40,954 bases of DNA from Streptosporangiales bacterium (GCA_009380095.1 WHSL01000026.1:1-40954), one strand, 5' to 3'; counted from the first letter of the stretch, positions 16,433-23,550 are shown. The notes: generated by a model from the letters alone, not told the origin. Translations and numbers: made by a program.

Positions 16433-16473
16433 TGTGGACAACGATCGTATCGGCGTACGGAGCTCCGGGTCAG
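16433..16473 (-). promoter_or_regulatory. Candidate fhaA operon promoter with overlapping DnaA box
   Basis: On the minus strand, CTGACC (16468-16473 forward) and TACGAT (16444-16449) are spaced 18 nt, a fair sigma-70-like -35/-10 pair. Seven or so bases downstream of the -10, at the predicted transcription start, lies TTGTCCACA (forward 16433-16441 as TGTGGACAA), the preferred DnaA box in Streptomyces. The fhaA GTG follows 18 bp later. Confidence 0.45.
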
Positions 16474-16498
16474 ACGTGCTAATCTGACGCAGTCGCTC

Positions 16499-16581
16499 GG
16501 GCGGGTGGCGGAACGGCAGACGCGCACGGTTCAGGTCCGTGTGTCCGCGAGGACGTGAGGGTTCAAATCCCTCCTCGCCCA
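16499..16581 (+). tRNA. tRNA-Leu (anticodon CAG)
   Basis: A class II tRNA of 83 nt. The acceptor stem is 16499-16505 with 16574-16580 (one G-U pair) and a discriminator A. The anticodon stem CACGG/CCGTG encloses TTCAGGT, with anticodon CAG at 16532-16534. A long variable arm (16543-16554, GTCC/GGAC) marks it as Leu. The T-arm is GAGGG-TTCAAAT-CCCTC. CCA is not encoded. This tRNA-Leu beside fhaA is a conserved actinobacterial arrangement. Confidence 0.95.
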
Positions 16582-16601
16582 CGAGTCGACCTCGTTTGGT
16601 C

Positions 16602-16619
16602 GGTGCCCTTCTCGGCACC
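16602..16619 (+). terminator. Possible tRNA-Leu terminator hairpin
   Basis: GGTGCC (16602-16607) and GGCACC (16614-16619) form a 6-bp stem with a 6-nt loop, starting 21 bp after the tRNA and followed by two T residues. It is short, so the call is tentative. Confidence 0.4.
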
Positions 16620-16629
16620 TTCCCGGCGG

Positions 16630-16670
16630 GGCCGCGATGCTTTTCGGGGCGATGACCCCCCGCACCCCCC
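16630..16670. repeat. Dispersed GC-rich intergenic repeat, copy A
   Basis: The segment GCGATGCTTTTCGGGGCGA, followed by two C-runs, resembles 21446-21487 (GCGGTGCTTTCCCGGGG, then GCGA and C-runs). Order and spacing of TGCTTT, the G-run, GCGA and ACCCCCC are shared, in the same orientation. Two copies in unrelated intergenic regions suggest a dispersed element. Confidence 0.45.
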
Positions 16671-17008
16671 ACTGTCCTCGGGCGCAGCGCGCCCTGTGGC
16701 GATCCCCCGTCCGGTGGGCTTCCCCCTTCGGGCCCGCCTTCGTGGACATTCTGGTCCTGACTTGCTTGGGGATGTGGGCGTTCCCTGTCATTGGTGATGG
16801 CTGATTTTGCGGGAGTCATCTTGTGTAGGACGCGTGGCGGTGCGTTCGGGATGACCTGGCTCTGCCGGTGATCTTGAGGGGTCGGTCACATTTCTGGGGT
16901 GTTCGTGCCTTTGTTGAGGTGTTGATGGTCGATCGGGGGTTTTGGTGGGATTCTGGGAGTTCGCTTTGAGCTCGAGCCGGTTCCGCCGGGACCAGCGGGA
17001 GGCCGGGG

Positions 17009-18184
17009 ATGGCGAATATTGCTGGACGGAAGGTGCCCGTTGACGCTGGGGCGTTGTGGGGGGTGCGGAGTCTTGCCATTGGGATCGAGGAGGAGTTTCT
17101 TGTCGTCGATCCGGTGAGTCGGGAGGTTGTGTCGCGGGCTGATGCCGTGGTGGCGAGGGCGGCGGGGGTGCTGGGGCCGTGTGTCAGTGCGGAGGTCACG
17201 CGGTTTCAGGTCGAGGTGATGACGCCGCCCAGTACGTCGCTGGCGGAGTTGGGCGGGCATGTTTCGCATATTCGGGGGGCTGCGGGTGAGGCCGCTCGGG
17301 CCGAAGGCGTGGGGGTGGTGGCCTCTGGTTCGCCGGTGTTGGGGGCTGTGGTTCCTGTGCCGGTGACCGATAAGCCGCGGTATCGGGACTCCGCGCGGCG
17401 GTTCCGGGCCTTGCTGGACGAGCAGTGCATCTGCGGTGTGCACATCCATGTGGACGTGCCGGATCGGGAGCGTGCCGTTCTGGTCAGCAATCACCTTCGG
17501 CCTTGGTTACCGGTCTTGCTCGCCATGGCGGCCAACTCTCCGTACTGGTGTGGGCGGGACACCGGGTATGCGAGTTGGCGGACGTTGACGTGGAGTCGTT
17601 GGCCGGTGTCCGGGCCGCCGCCGTACTTCGAGTCGGTCGCGCATTACGACGCTCTTGTCGCCACGTTGCTGGACAACGGGGCGTTGATGGATGTCGGCAC
17701 CATCTACTGGGACGTGCGGCCGTCTGCGCACCTGCCGACGATCGAGTTACGGGTGGCGGACGTGCCGGCCGATCCGGAGGTCACCCTGCTGATCGCGGCA
17801 CTCGCCCGGGCGCTCGTGGCCACCGCGCTGGGTGATGTCGAGCGGGGGGAGTCGGCTTGGCCGATCCCTGGTGAGTTGTTGCGCAGTGCGTATTGGCGGG
17901 CCGCTCGGGACGGTCTCTCCGGGTCCGGGGTGGATCCGGCTTCGGGGCGGTTGCTGCCGGCCACCGACTTGGTGTTGCGGCTGCTGCATCGTTGCCGGGC
18001 CGCTCTTGACGCCGGTGGCGATCTCACTTTCGCGATGGCCGCGGTTGACCGGTTGCTGCGGGACGGGGACGGGGCGTCGCGGCAGCGGGCGGCGTACGCG
18101 CGGCGGGGACGGCTCACCGACGTGGTGGACGTGTTGCTGGACCGTACGGCGGGCCGGCCCGTCTCGCGGTCCGCGGCGCCCTGA
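17009..18184 (+). CDS. Carboxylate-amine ligase, glutamate-cysteine ligase family 2 (YbdK-like)
   Basis: A 391-residue cytosolic ATP-dependent ligase of the GCS2 family. Key blocks are IGIEEEFLVVD near residue 25 (metal/ATP-binding acidic residues), CGVHIHVDVPD (about 141-151), the MAANSPYWCGRDTG region and TIELRVADVP (about 244-253). Family members join gamma-glutamate or a similar carboxylate to an amine or cysteine; the true substrate is uncertain. The ATG has GGGAGG 6 nt upstream. Codon use differs from neighbours: many G- or T-ending codons (GTT, GCT, TTG, GGG) and two TTA leucine codons (17507, 17747). This suggests local strand bias, acquisition, or bldA-type control. Confidence 0.88.
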   Translation: MANIAGRKVPVDAGALWGVRSLAIGIEEEFLVVDPVSREVVSRADAVVARAAGVLGPCVSAEVTRFQVEVMTPPSTSLAELGGHVSHIRGAAGEAARAEGVGVVASGSPVLGAVVPVPVTDKPRYRDSARRFRALLDEQCICGVHIHVDVPDRERAVLVSNHLRPWLPVLLAMAANSPYWCGRDTGYASWRTLTWSRWPVSGPPPYFESVAHYDALVATLLDNGALMDVGTIYWDVRPSAHLPTIELRVADVPADPEVTLLIAALARALVATALGDVERGESAWPIPGELLRSAYWRAARDGLSGSGVDPASGRLLPATDLVLRLLHRCRAALDAGGDLTFAMAAVDRLLRDGDGASRQRAAYARRGRLTDVVDVLLDRTAGRPVSRSAAP

Positions 18185-18199
18185 CGGGGCGGCGCCTGG

Positions 18200-18868
18200 T
18201 CAGCCGCTCGCGGCGCCGCCGGCGGTGGAGGCCGCGACCACGGCGGCGATCACCGCGGCGTTGATGGAGTCGATGACCGAGCGCACCGCCTTGCCGGCCC
18301 ACGCCCCGTCGCTGATCTCCTTCATCCGCCGTTTCACCAGCCCGCGGTCGATGTCCGGAAAGACCTTGCGATCCATCCGGCAGGCATGCACCAGGCAGAG
18401 CAGCGCCGCCGTGCGGTCGTCCGCCTGCTGCACGCCGCGCAACGTGTCCGCGAGGCGCGTACGGACCGCGAGCTCCGGACCCGGATCGCGCTCCGGGAAC
18501 CGCTGCACGGGGAAGAGGCCGAGCACGCGGTGCTGCTCCTCGCTGAGCACGCCGCGCTGCGCGAGACCGTCCAGCAGCCCGCGCTGCAGCTCCTTGCCCT
18601 GGAGCTTGCGGACCCACCAGTCCGCCTTGCGGGGCTTCAACTCGTCCCCGATGCGGTCCAGCGCGGTGTCCACCTCGGGGTTGCCGACGGGCGTCCGGTC
18701 GATCGCCGCGACCCGGCCGTGGGCGAGGTCCACCCGGCCGTGCAGGGTGAGTTCGAGCAGGAGCGAACCGGCGAGCCCGCAGTTGATCTCGGTGCCGCCG
18801 GCGAGAGGGCGGCCCGAGGACTCGTCATAGGCGAGGAGCAGGAACTCCTCCGCGAGCGTCAGCGCCAT
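18200..18868 (-). CDS. GPP34 (GOLPH3/VPS74-like) family protein
   Basis: A 222-residue protein with the GPP34 fold signature: N-terminal LTLAEEFLLLAYDESSG, the EINCGLAGSLLLELTLHGRV helix region, a beta-hairpin segment around GLLDGLAQRGVLSEEQHRVLG, and a C-terminal helical tail rich in Ala (INAAVIAAVVAASTAGG) that is hydrophobic enough to touch membrane. Eukaryotic members bind phosphatidylinositol-4-phosphate at the Golgi; the actinobacterial role is not established. It is convergent with the ligase gene (15-bp gap) and divergent from tenA. Confidence 0.88.
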   Translation of the reverse strand: MALTLAEEFLLLAYDESSGRPLAGGTEINCGLAGSLLLELTLHGRVDLAHGRVAAIDRTPVGNPEVDTALDRIGDELKPRKADWWVRKLQGKELQRGLLDGLAQRGVLSEEQHRVLGLFPVQRFPERDPGPELAVRTRLADTLRGVQQADDRTAALLCLVHACRMDRKVFPDIDRGLVKRRMKEISDGAWAGKAVRSVIDSINAAVIAAVVAASTAGGAASG

Positions 18869-18958
18869 AGGACGAACCTATTCGATCCGGACGATTGGCG
18901 CGGGCCGGGGGGTGGACCGGATCGCGCCGGGCCCCGGCCGCCTGGAACACTCGCCGCT

Positions 18959-19573
18959 ATGAGTGTGGCAGAGCACCTCGAACGGATCGGGCGGGCGCAC
19001 GTCGCCGAGCAGCTCGCCCATCCCACCGTGGCCGGCATCGCCCGTGGTGACCTCGACGACCGCTCCTTCGCCTGGTGGCTGGAACAGGACTACCTCTACC
19101 TGCTCGACTACGTCCGGGTGTTCACCCGGCTGGCCTGGCAGGCCCCGGACGGGCACCTCGGGGACCTCGTGGACCTGGCCCACGCCACCTGGCACGACGA
19201 GCTCGATCTGCACCGTGGGCTGGCCGCCGAGTTCGGCGCGGACCTGGAGGGCGCGGTCAAGGGCCCGGCCTGCGACGCGTACACCTCCTGGCTGCTCGCC
19301 GCGGCCGCCGACTACGCGGACGGGCTCGCCGCCCTCTACCCGTGCATGTGGGGCTACTCCACGCTGGGCCGCGAGCTCGCCGCCGCGCCGCCCGCGGAGC
19401 CGCGCTTCCGGCGCTGGGTGGACACGTACGCCGACCCGGAGTTCGCCGTGCTGACCCGGCGCTGCGCGCAGATGCTGGACGAGGCCGTCGCCGACCCGGA
19501 GCGGGCGGAGCGGCTGTTCGTCGAGGGCATGCGGCACGAGCTCGCGTTCTGGGACGTACCGGAACGCGGCTGA
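18959..19573 (+). CDS. tenA: TenA family protein (thiaminase II / aminopyrimidine aminohydrolase)
   Basis: A 204-residue all-helical enzyme that hydrolyses thiamine-degradation aminopyrimidines for salvage of the HMP moiety. The catalytic Cys129 is in YPCMWGYSTLG and the active-site Glu194 in GMRHELAFWD; the QDYLYLLDY helix carries the substrate-contacting Asp/Tyr residues. The ATG at 18959 gives the family length (about 200-230). It lies 18 bp before the Fpg/Nei gene, so the two are probably co-transcribed. The TPP-riboswitch-controlled permease 2 kb downstream fits the same salvage pathway. Confidence 0.9.
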   Translation: MSVAEHLERIGRAHVAEQLAHPTVAGIARGDLDDRSFAWWLEQDYLYLLDYVRVFTRLAWQAPDGHLGDLVDLAHATWHDELDLHRGLAAEFGADLEGAVKGPACDAYTSWLLAAAADYADGLAALYPCMWGYSTLGRELAAAPPAEPRFRRWVDTYADPEFAVLTRRCAQMLDEAVADPERAERLFVEGMRHELAFWDVPERG

Positions 19574-19591
19574 TCCGGGCACACTGTTGGT

Positions 19592-20455
19592 ATGCCGGAG
19601 CTTCCCGAGGTTGAGGCGCTCGCCGGATTCCTGCGCGAGCGCGCCGTGGGCCGTACGGTCGCGCGTGCCGACGTGGCGGCCATCTCTGCGCTGAAGACCT
19701 ACGATCCGCCGGTCACGGCGCTCGCCGGGCTCACCGTGACGGGCGTGTCCCGGCACGGCAAGTTCCTCGACATCGACGCCGACGGCGTGCACCTGGTGAT
19801 GCACCTGGCGCGCGGCGGCTGGCTGCGGTGGAAGGAGGAGCTGCCCAAGGCCCCGCCGAAGCCGGGCGGCAAGAACCCGCTGGCGCTGCGGGTGCACCTG
19901 GACGACGGGTCGGGCTTCGACCTGACCGAGGCGGGCACGCAGAAGCGCCTCGCGGTGTACGTGGTGCACGACCCGCAGCAGGTGCCCGGGGTGGCGCGGC
20001 TCGGCCCCGACCCGCTGGCCGAGGACTTCACCGAGCAGAGCCTGGCGGGGCTGCTGGCCGGGCGGCGTACCCAGATCAAGGGGCTGCTGCGGGACCAGAG
20101 CGTGATCGCCGGGATCGGCAACGCCTACTCCGACGAGGTGCTGCACGTCGCGAAGATGTCACCGTTCAAGATCGCGGCGACGCTCACCGAGGCGGACGTG
20201 GCCCTCCTCTACAAGTCGATCGTGGAGACGCTGACCGACGCGGTCGAGCGCTCCCAGGGGCTCGCCGTCGGCGACCTCAAGGCGGAGAAGAAGACCGGCC
20301 TGCGCGTGCATGGCAAGGCCGGGCAGCCCTGCCCGGTGTGCGGTGACTCCGTGCGCGAGGTGTCGTTCGCGGACAGCTCGCTGCAGTACTGCCCGACCTG
20401 CCAGACCGGCGGCAAGCCGCTGGCCGACCGCCGGCTGTCGCGCCTGCTCAAATAG
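19592..20455 (+). CDS. Fpg/Nei family DNA glycosylase
   Basis: A 287-residue base-excision repair glycosylase/AP lyase. The N-terminus PELPEVE supplies the catalytic Pro2 and Glu3. GIGNAYSDEVL (about 171) is the helix-two-turn-helix region. The C-terminal zinc finger reads CPVC...CPTC with about 17 residues between pairs. After the last Cys the sequence is QTGGKPLADRRLSRLLK rather than the usual arginine-containing QR tip of FPG zinc fingers, so lesion recognition may differ from classical MutM. It follows tenA by 18 bp. Confidence 0.9.
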   Translation: MPELPEVEALAGFLRERAVGRTVARADVAAISALKTYDPPVTALAGLTVTGVSRHGKFLDIDADGVHLVMHLARGGWLRWKEELPKAPPKPGGKNPLALRVHLDDGSGFDLTEAGTQKRLAVYVVHDPQQVPGVARLGPDPLAEDFTEQSLAGLLAGRRTQIKGLLRDQSVIAGIGNAYSDEVLHVAKMSPFKIAATLTEADVALLYKSIVETLTDAVERSQGLAVGDLKAEKKTGLRVHGKAGQPCPVCGDSVREVSFADSSLQYCPTCQTGGKPLADRRLSRLLK

Positions 20456-20469
20456 CCGGACGCGGGGCC

Positions 20470-20913
20470 TCAGGAGAGCTGCAGCACCGGCCCCATGTTC
20501 TGCCAGCGGGTGATCTCACACCCATTGGTGCGGCTGAAGGACGCGTCGACCTGCTCTCCCTTCAACGTGCCGGTCACGGTGGCCTTCTCCGGGCCGCCGA
20601 ACTGCTGCGTGCACATCTGGTCGGGGTCGGGCTTCTTGAACGCCTTGGCGGACAGGTTCGTCAGCTTCGTGCAGGCGGCCTGCGCCCGCGGGTGGTCGCC
20701 GCCGTTGGGCTCACAGGTCAGCCGCGCCTTCTTGGGCTCGGCACCCGGCTCGGGGGTGACCGTGACGGTCAGTTCGGTCTTGGGCTTCTGCTGCTCGGGA
20801 GCGCCCACGTCCACCTGATCCTGCCCGCCGCCGTCACTGCCTGCACAGGCGGCGAGCAGCGTCAGGGCGGCGGTGGACACGGCCGCTCCGGCGATCGCTT
20901 TCACGCTCCTCAT
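20470..20913 (-). CDS. Lipoprotein with subtilisin-inhibitor (SSI)-like domain
   Basis: A 147-residue secreted lipoprotein. The signal peptide ends in the lipobox LLAAC, with Cys23 as the lipidation site, followed by a Gly/Gln/Pro-rich linker. The C-terminal domain (about 60-145) has the four cysteines and spacing of Streptomyces subtilisin inhibitor: LTCEP, QAACTKL, QMCTQQF and NGCEITRW, plus HPRAQAAC and a TVTGTLKGEQV strand. Aligning CTQQ with the SSI reactive loop CPMV puts Gln at P1, which is unusual for a subtilisin inhibitor. It may be a membrane-tethered protease inhibitor or a repurposed fold. Start chosen at the ATG 20913; its ribosome-binding site is weak. Confidence 0.78.
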   Translation of the reverse strand: MRSVKAIAGAAVSTAALTLLAACAGSDGGGQDQVDVGAPEQQKPKTELTVTVTPEPGAEPKKARLTCEPNGGDHPRAQAACTKLTNLSAKAFKKPDPDQMCTQQFGGPEKATVTGTLKGEQVDASFSRTNGCEITRWQNMGPVLQLS

Positions 20914-20991
20914 GGCGATTCGACGCGGCGGGCTCCGGCATGGTTCCGTGGACCCCGCGAACGTTCGCCGATCACGAGGCTTGGGGGATCC

Positions 20992-21324
20992 ATGAACGAA
21001 ACGGGTGTGCCGGCCGTCGAGGCCAAGGCCGTGCCCGAGGACGCGTACCTGCTCGACGTCCGGGAGGACGACGAGTGGCAGGCCGGGCGCGCTCCCCACG
21101 CGACGCACATCCCGATGTCGGCCCTTGCCGAGCGGGCGGGCGAGGTCCCCCAGGACCGCGACGTGTACGTGATCTGCCGCTCCGGCGGCCGGTCCGCGCG
21201 CGCGGTCACCGCGCTCAACCAGGCCGGCTGGAAGGCCACCAACGTGACCGGCGGCATGCGGGCGTGGGCCTTCGCCGGCCGCCCCATGGTCGCCGACGAG
21301 GGGTCCGACCCTTCGGTCATCTAG
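20992..21324 (+). CDS. Rhodanese-like domain protein (single domain)
   Basis: A 110-residue cytosolic single-domain rhodanese. It shows the LLDVREDDEWQAGRAPHATH start of the fold and the active-site loop with Cys62 in CRSGGRSA. The C-terminal block NVTGGMRAWAFAGRP is also typical. Such proteins carry sulfane sulfur as a persulfide on the Cys and deliver it to sulfur metabolism or detoxification. The ATG at 20992 has GGGGGA a few bases upstream. It is divergent from the SSI-like lipoprotein gene (78-bp gap). Confidence 0.87.
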   Translation: MNETGVPAVEAKAVPEDAYLLDVREDDEWQAGRAPHATHIPMSALAERAGEVPQDRDVYVICRSGGRSARAVTALNQAGWKATNVTGGMRAWAFAGRPMVADEGSDPSVI

Positions 21325-21360
21325 CCCGTCGGGGTACATTGCCGTCTGCCAACTGAAGAT

Positions 21361-21568
21361 GCCGCGGGAGCTCGGGCCAGACCGGGCTGAGAGGGCGGCC
21401 GAGGCGGGTTCCCCTGTTCGCGAATCATTCTGATTCGCTCCCCGGGGGCCCGCGGTGCTTTCCCGGGGGGCGACCCCCGGACCCCCCGCCCGAGGGCCGG
21501 GCCTGGGGACGTGGGCATGGCGCCGCCGACCGCACGAACCTGTCCGGATAATGCCGGCGTAGGGAGTG
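21361..21568 (+). promoter_or_regulatory. TPP (thiamine pyrophosphate) riboswitch with enlarged internal arm
   Basis: The 5' half holds a stem GCTCGG/CCGGGC (21370-21375 with 21382-21387) followed directly by the invariant TGAGA (21388-21392) within CTGAGA. The 3' half is GAACCTG (21536-21542), then TCCGGATAATGCCGG (21543-21557), then CGTAGGGAG (21558-21566), the classical thi-box. GGGCGGC (21393-21399) can pair with GCCGCC near 21522-21527 to form the variable arm, which is extended to over 130 nt. GGGAG (21562-21566) is also the ribosome-binding site, 6 nt before the permease GTG, so TPP binding should block translation. P1 pairing is not clear to me. Confidence 0.85.
21446..21487. repeat. 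Dispersed GC-rich repeat, copy B, inside the riboswitch arm
   Basis: This copy resembles 16630-16670. It contains CCGGGGG-GCGA-CCCCCGG (21463-21480), a perfect 7-bp stem capped by a GNRA tetraloop. A second perfect hairpin, GCGAATCA-TTC-TGATTCGC, precedes it at 21420-21438. Both lie in the variable arm of the TPP riboswitch. Confidence 0.5.
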
Positions 21569-21572
21569 TGAC

Positions 21573-22925
21573 GTGAGTCCTGCCCTCGATCAGCGGACCG
21601 ACCGCAAGGCACCTGCCGACGAGGTGCCGTACACCCTCGAGGCACCGGCCCCCAGGCCGCTGAGCTTCGCCGATCAGGGCGCCTTCTGGGCCAACCTCGG
21701 CGTCAGCCTGCTGGGCTTCAGCGGCGCGTACACCGTGCTCGCCCCGCCCGGGGCCGCGCCCCTCTCGCTGGTGGCCGCGCTGGTGGCGACCGCCGTGGGC
21801 ACCCTGCTCGGCAGCGTCATGGTGGGGCTCGCCGCCATCCCCGGCGCGCGCACCGGCGCCCCGTCCATGGTGCTGCTGCGCGGACTGTTCGGCACCCGCC
21901 CGTCGTACGTGCCCACCGTGCTCAACATCGTCCAGCTGATCGGCTGGGGCACGTTCGAGCTGATCGTGATCGCGCAGGCCGCGCAGTCCATCCTCGGCGA
22001 CGCGGTGCCGCGCTGGGTGTGCGTGGTCGCCGCCGGCGTGCTGACCACCGCGCTCACGCTGCGCCCGCTCGGCGCGGTCCGGCTGCTGCGCAGGTACGTG
22101 ACGATCGCCGTGGTCATCGCGATGGGCTACTTCGCGTGGCGGCTGCTCAGCGAGCCCCTCCCCGCTCTCACCGAGGGCTCCTGGACCGGCTTCTGGGCCG
22201 GCGCGGACGCCGCGCTCGCGGTGGCGGTCTCCTGGGTGCCGCTGGCCGCCGACTACTCGCGGCACTCCCGCACCCCGGGCACCGCCTTCGGCAGCGCGGT
22301 CACCGCGTACTCGATCACCCAGACCGCCTGCTACGCGCTCGGCTTCGTGGCGCTGATCCTCGTCGCCGGCGACCCTGACCGCGTGTTCGACCCGTTCCTC
22401 GCGGTCCCGCTCGGTGCGCTGTTCTTCGCGGTGCTGGTGCTGCGCGAGGTCGACCAGTCCTTCGCGAACGTCTACTCCACCGCGGTCTCCGTACAGAACC
22501 TGCGGCCGAAGGCCGACCGGCGGGTGCTCTGCCTGGGGATCGGCGCGCTCACCACCGTCCTCGCGGTCATCTTCGACATCGGCGCGTACGCCGAGTTCCT
22601 GCTGCTGATCGGCTCGGTCTTCGTGCCGCTGCTCGCCGTGCTGGTGGTGGACTACTTCCTGTTCTCCCGGGGCCGCGAGTGGAACATCTCCACGGACGCG
22701 CCGGTGCGGTACGGGATGCTGCTCGCCTGGGTGCTCGGCTTCGTGGCGCACCACGTCGTCGCCCCCGGCGGTGGCGGCTGGTGGACCCACCTGTGGACCG
22801 AGGCGCAGCGGCTGATCGGCTACACCCCGCAGTCATGGGTGAGCGCGTCGCTGCTGTCGTTCCTCGTCGCGGGCGGGGTGGCGGCGGTCGTCGACCTCGT
22901 CGCGGCGCGCCGGCGCGGGGCCTGA
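21573..22925 (+). CDS. NCS1-family permease, putative HMP/cytosine transporter (CytX-like)
   Basis: A 450-residue polytopic transporter with about 12 membrane segments. Features of the nucleobase:cation symporter-1 family include SFADQGAFWANLGVSLLG after the N-terminus, the LNIVQLIGWGTFELIVIA segment, the WVPLAADYSRHSR block and the FANVYSTAVSVQN region. The TPP riboswitch directly upstream makes uptake of a thiamine precursor such as hydroxymethylpyrimidine the most likely role (CytX group). The GTG start uses the riboswitch GGGAG as its ribosome-binding site. It converges on ogt with a 1-bp gap. Confidence 0.87.
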   Translation: MSPALDQRTDRKAPADEVPYTLEAPAPRPLSFADQGAFWANLGVSLLGFSGAYTVLAPPGAAPLSLVAALVATAVGTLLGSVMVGLAAIPGARTGAPSMVLLRGLFGTRPSYVPTVLNIVQLIGWGTFELIVIAQAAQSILGDAVPRWVCVVAAGVLTTALTLRPLGAVRLLRRYVTIAVVIAMGYFAWRLLSEPLPALTEGSWTGFWAGADAALAVAVSWVPLAADYSRHSRTPGTAFGSAVTAYSITQTACYALGFVALILVAGDPDRVFDPFLAVPLGALFFAVLVLREVDQSFANVYSTAVSVQNLRPKADRRVLCLGIGALTTVLAVIFDIGAYAEFLLLIGSVFVPLLAVLVVDYFLFSRGREWNISTDAPVRYGMLLAWVLGFVAHHVVAPGGGGWWTHLWTEAQRLIGYTPQSWVSASLLSFLVAGGVAAVVDLVAARRRGA

Positions 22926-22926
22926 C

Positions 22927-23538
22927 TCAGCGCGCCTCGGCGGCCGCCTGCCGCCGGGGCGCGTACTCCTCCAGCGTCAGCAGGTAGAGCTTGGCGTCGG
23001 CGCCGCCGACGTAGCCGCCCGCCTCGCCGCTGTCCGCGTAGCCGTCCGGCACCACGCGGTGGCACGGCAGCACCAGCGAGACCGGGTTGGTGTTGAGCGC
23101 GTTGGCCACGGCGCGGATCGCCTGCGGGCGCCCGATGCGCGCGGCGAGGTCCCGGTACGTGATCGTGGACCCGTACGGCACGTCAAGCGTGGCGCGCAGC
23201 GCCGCGCGCGCGAAGTCGCTGGTGAGCCGGAGGTCGGGCGGCGTGGAGAAGGTGCGGAGCCGGCCCGCGAAGTAGGCCTCCACCTCCCGGCGGATCGGGT
23301 CGAGCCGCTGCGGCGAGCGGCCGATGCGCTTGGAGAACGTACGGGCCAGGCGCGCGGCGATCCGCTGTTCCTCCTCGTACGCGCAGGTCAGCACGCCTCG
23401 CGCGGTCAACGCGACGGTCAGGTCGCCGATCGGGGTGTCGACGGTGCCGATGGCGACGTCGAAGCCGGGCTCGGCGGTGGTCGAACCCGGCGAGGTGGCC
23501 CTGATCAGCGCCTCGATGTCGGAGTCGGGATCCCCCAC
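22927..23538 (-). CDS. ogt: Methylated-DNA-[protein]-cysteine S-methyltransferase
   Basis: A 203-residue suicide DNA-repair protein that removes O6-alkyl groups from guanine. The N-terminal domain (TPIGDLTVALTARGV) is followed by the DNA-binding C-terminal domain with VPYGSTITYRDLA, the Asn hinge NALNTNP and the acceptor Cys159 in LPCHRVVP. The GTG at 23538 has AAGGGGAG about 5 nt upstream and gives the usual length. Immediately upstream lies a 9-bp inverted repeat that could be an operator. It is divergent from the sensor kinase gene. Confidence 0.9.
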   Translation of the reverse strand: MGDPDSDIEALIRATSPGSTTAEPGFDVAIGTVDTPIGDLTVALTARGVLTCAYEEEQRIAARLARTFSKRIGRSPQRLDPIRREVEAYFAGRLRTFSTPPDLRLTSDFARAALRATLDVPYGSTITYRDLAARIGRPQAIRAVANALNTNPVSLVLPCHRVVPDGYADSGEAGGYVGGADAKLYLLTLEEYAPRRQAAAEAR

Positions 23539-23550
23539 GCCACTCCCCTT

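Larger units (their letters stand above)
16584..17008. other. Gene-free region between tRNA-Leu and the ligase gene
   Basis: These 425 bp hold no convincing gene. The left part has a small hairpin after the tRNA (16602-16619) and a GC-rich repeat copy (16630-16670). From about 16780 the + strand becomes strikingly rich in G and T, a bias that continues into the following gene. GGGAGG at 16997-17002 is the ribosome-binding site of that gene. I could not define a promoter. Confidence 0.5.
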
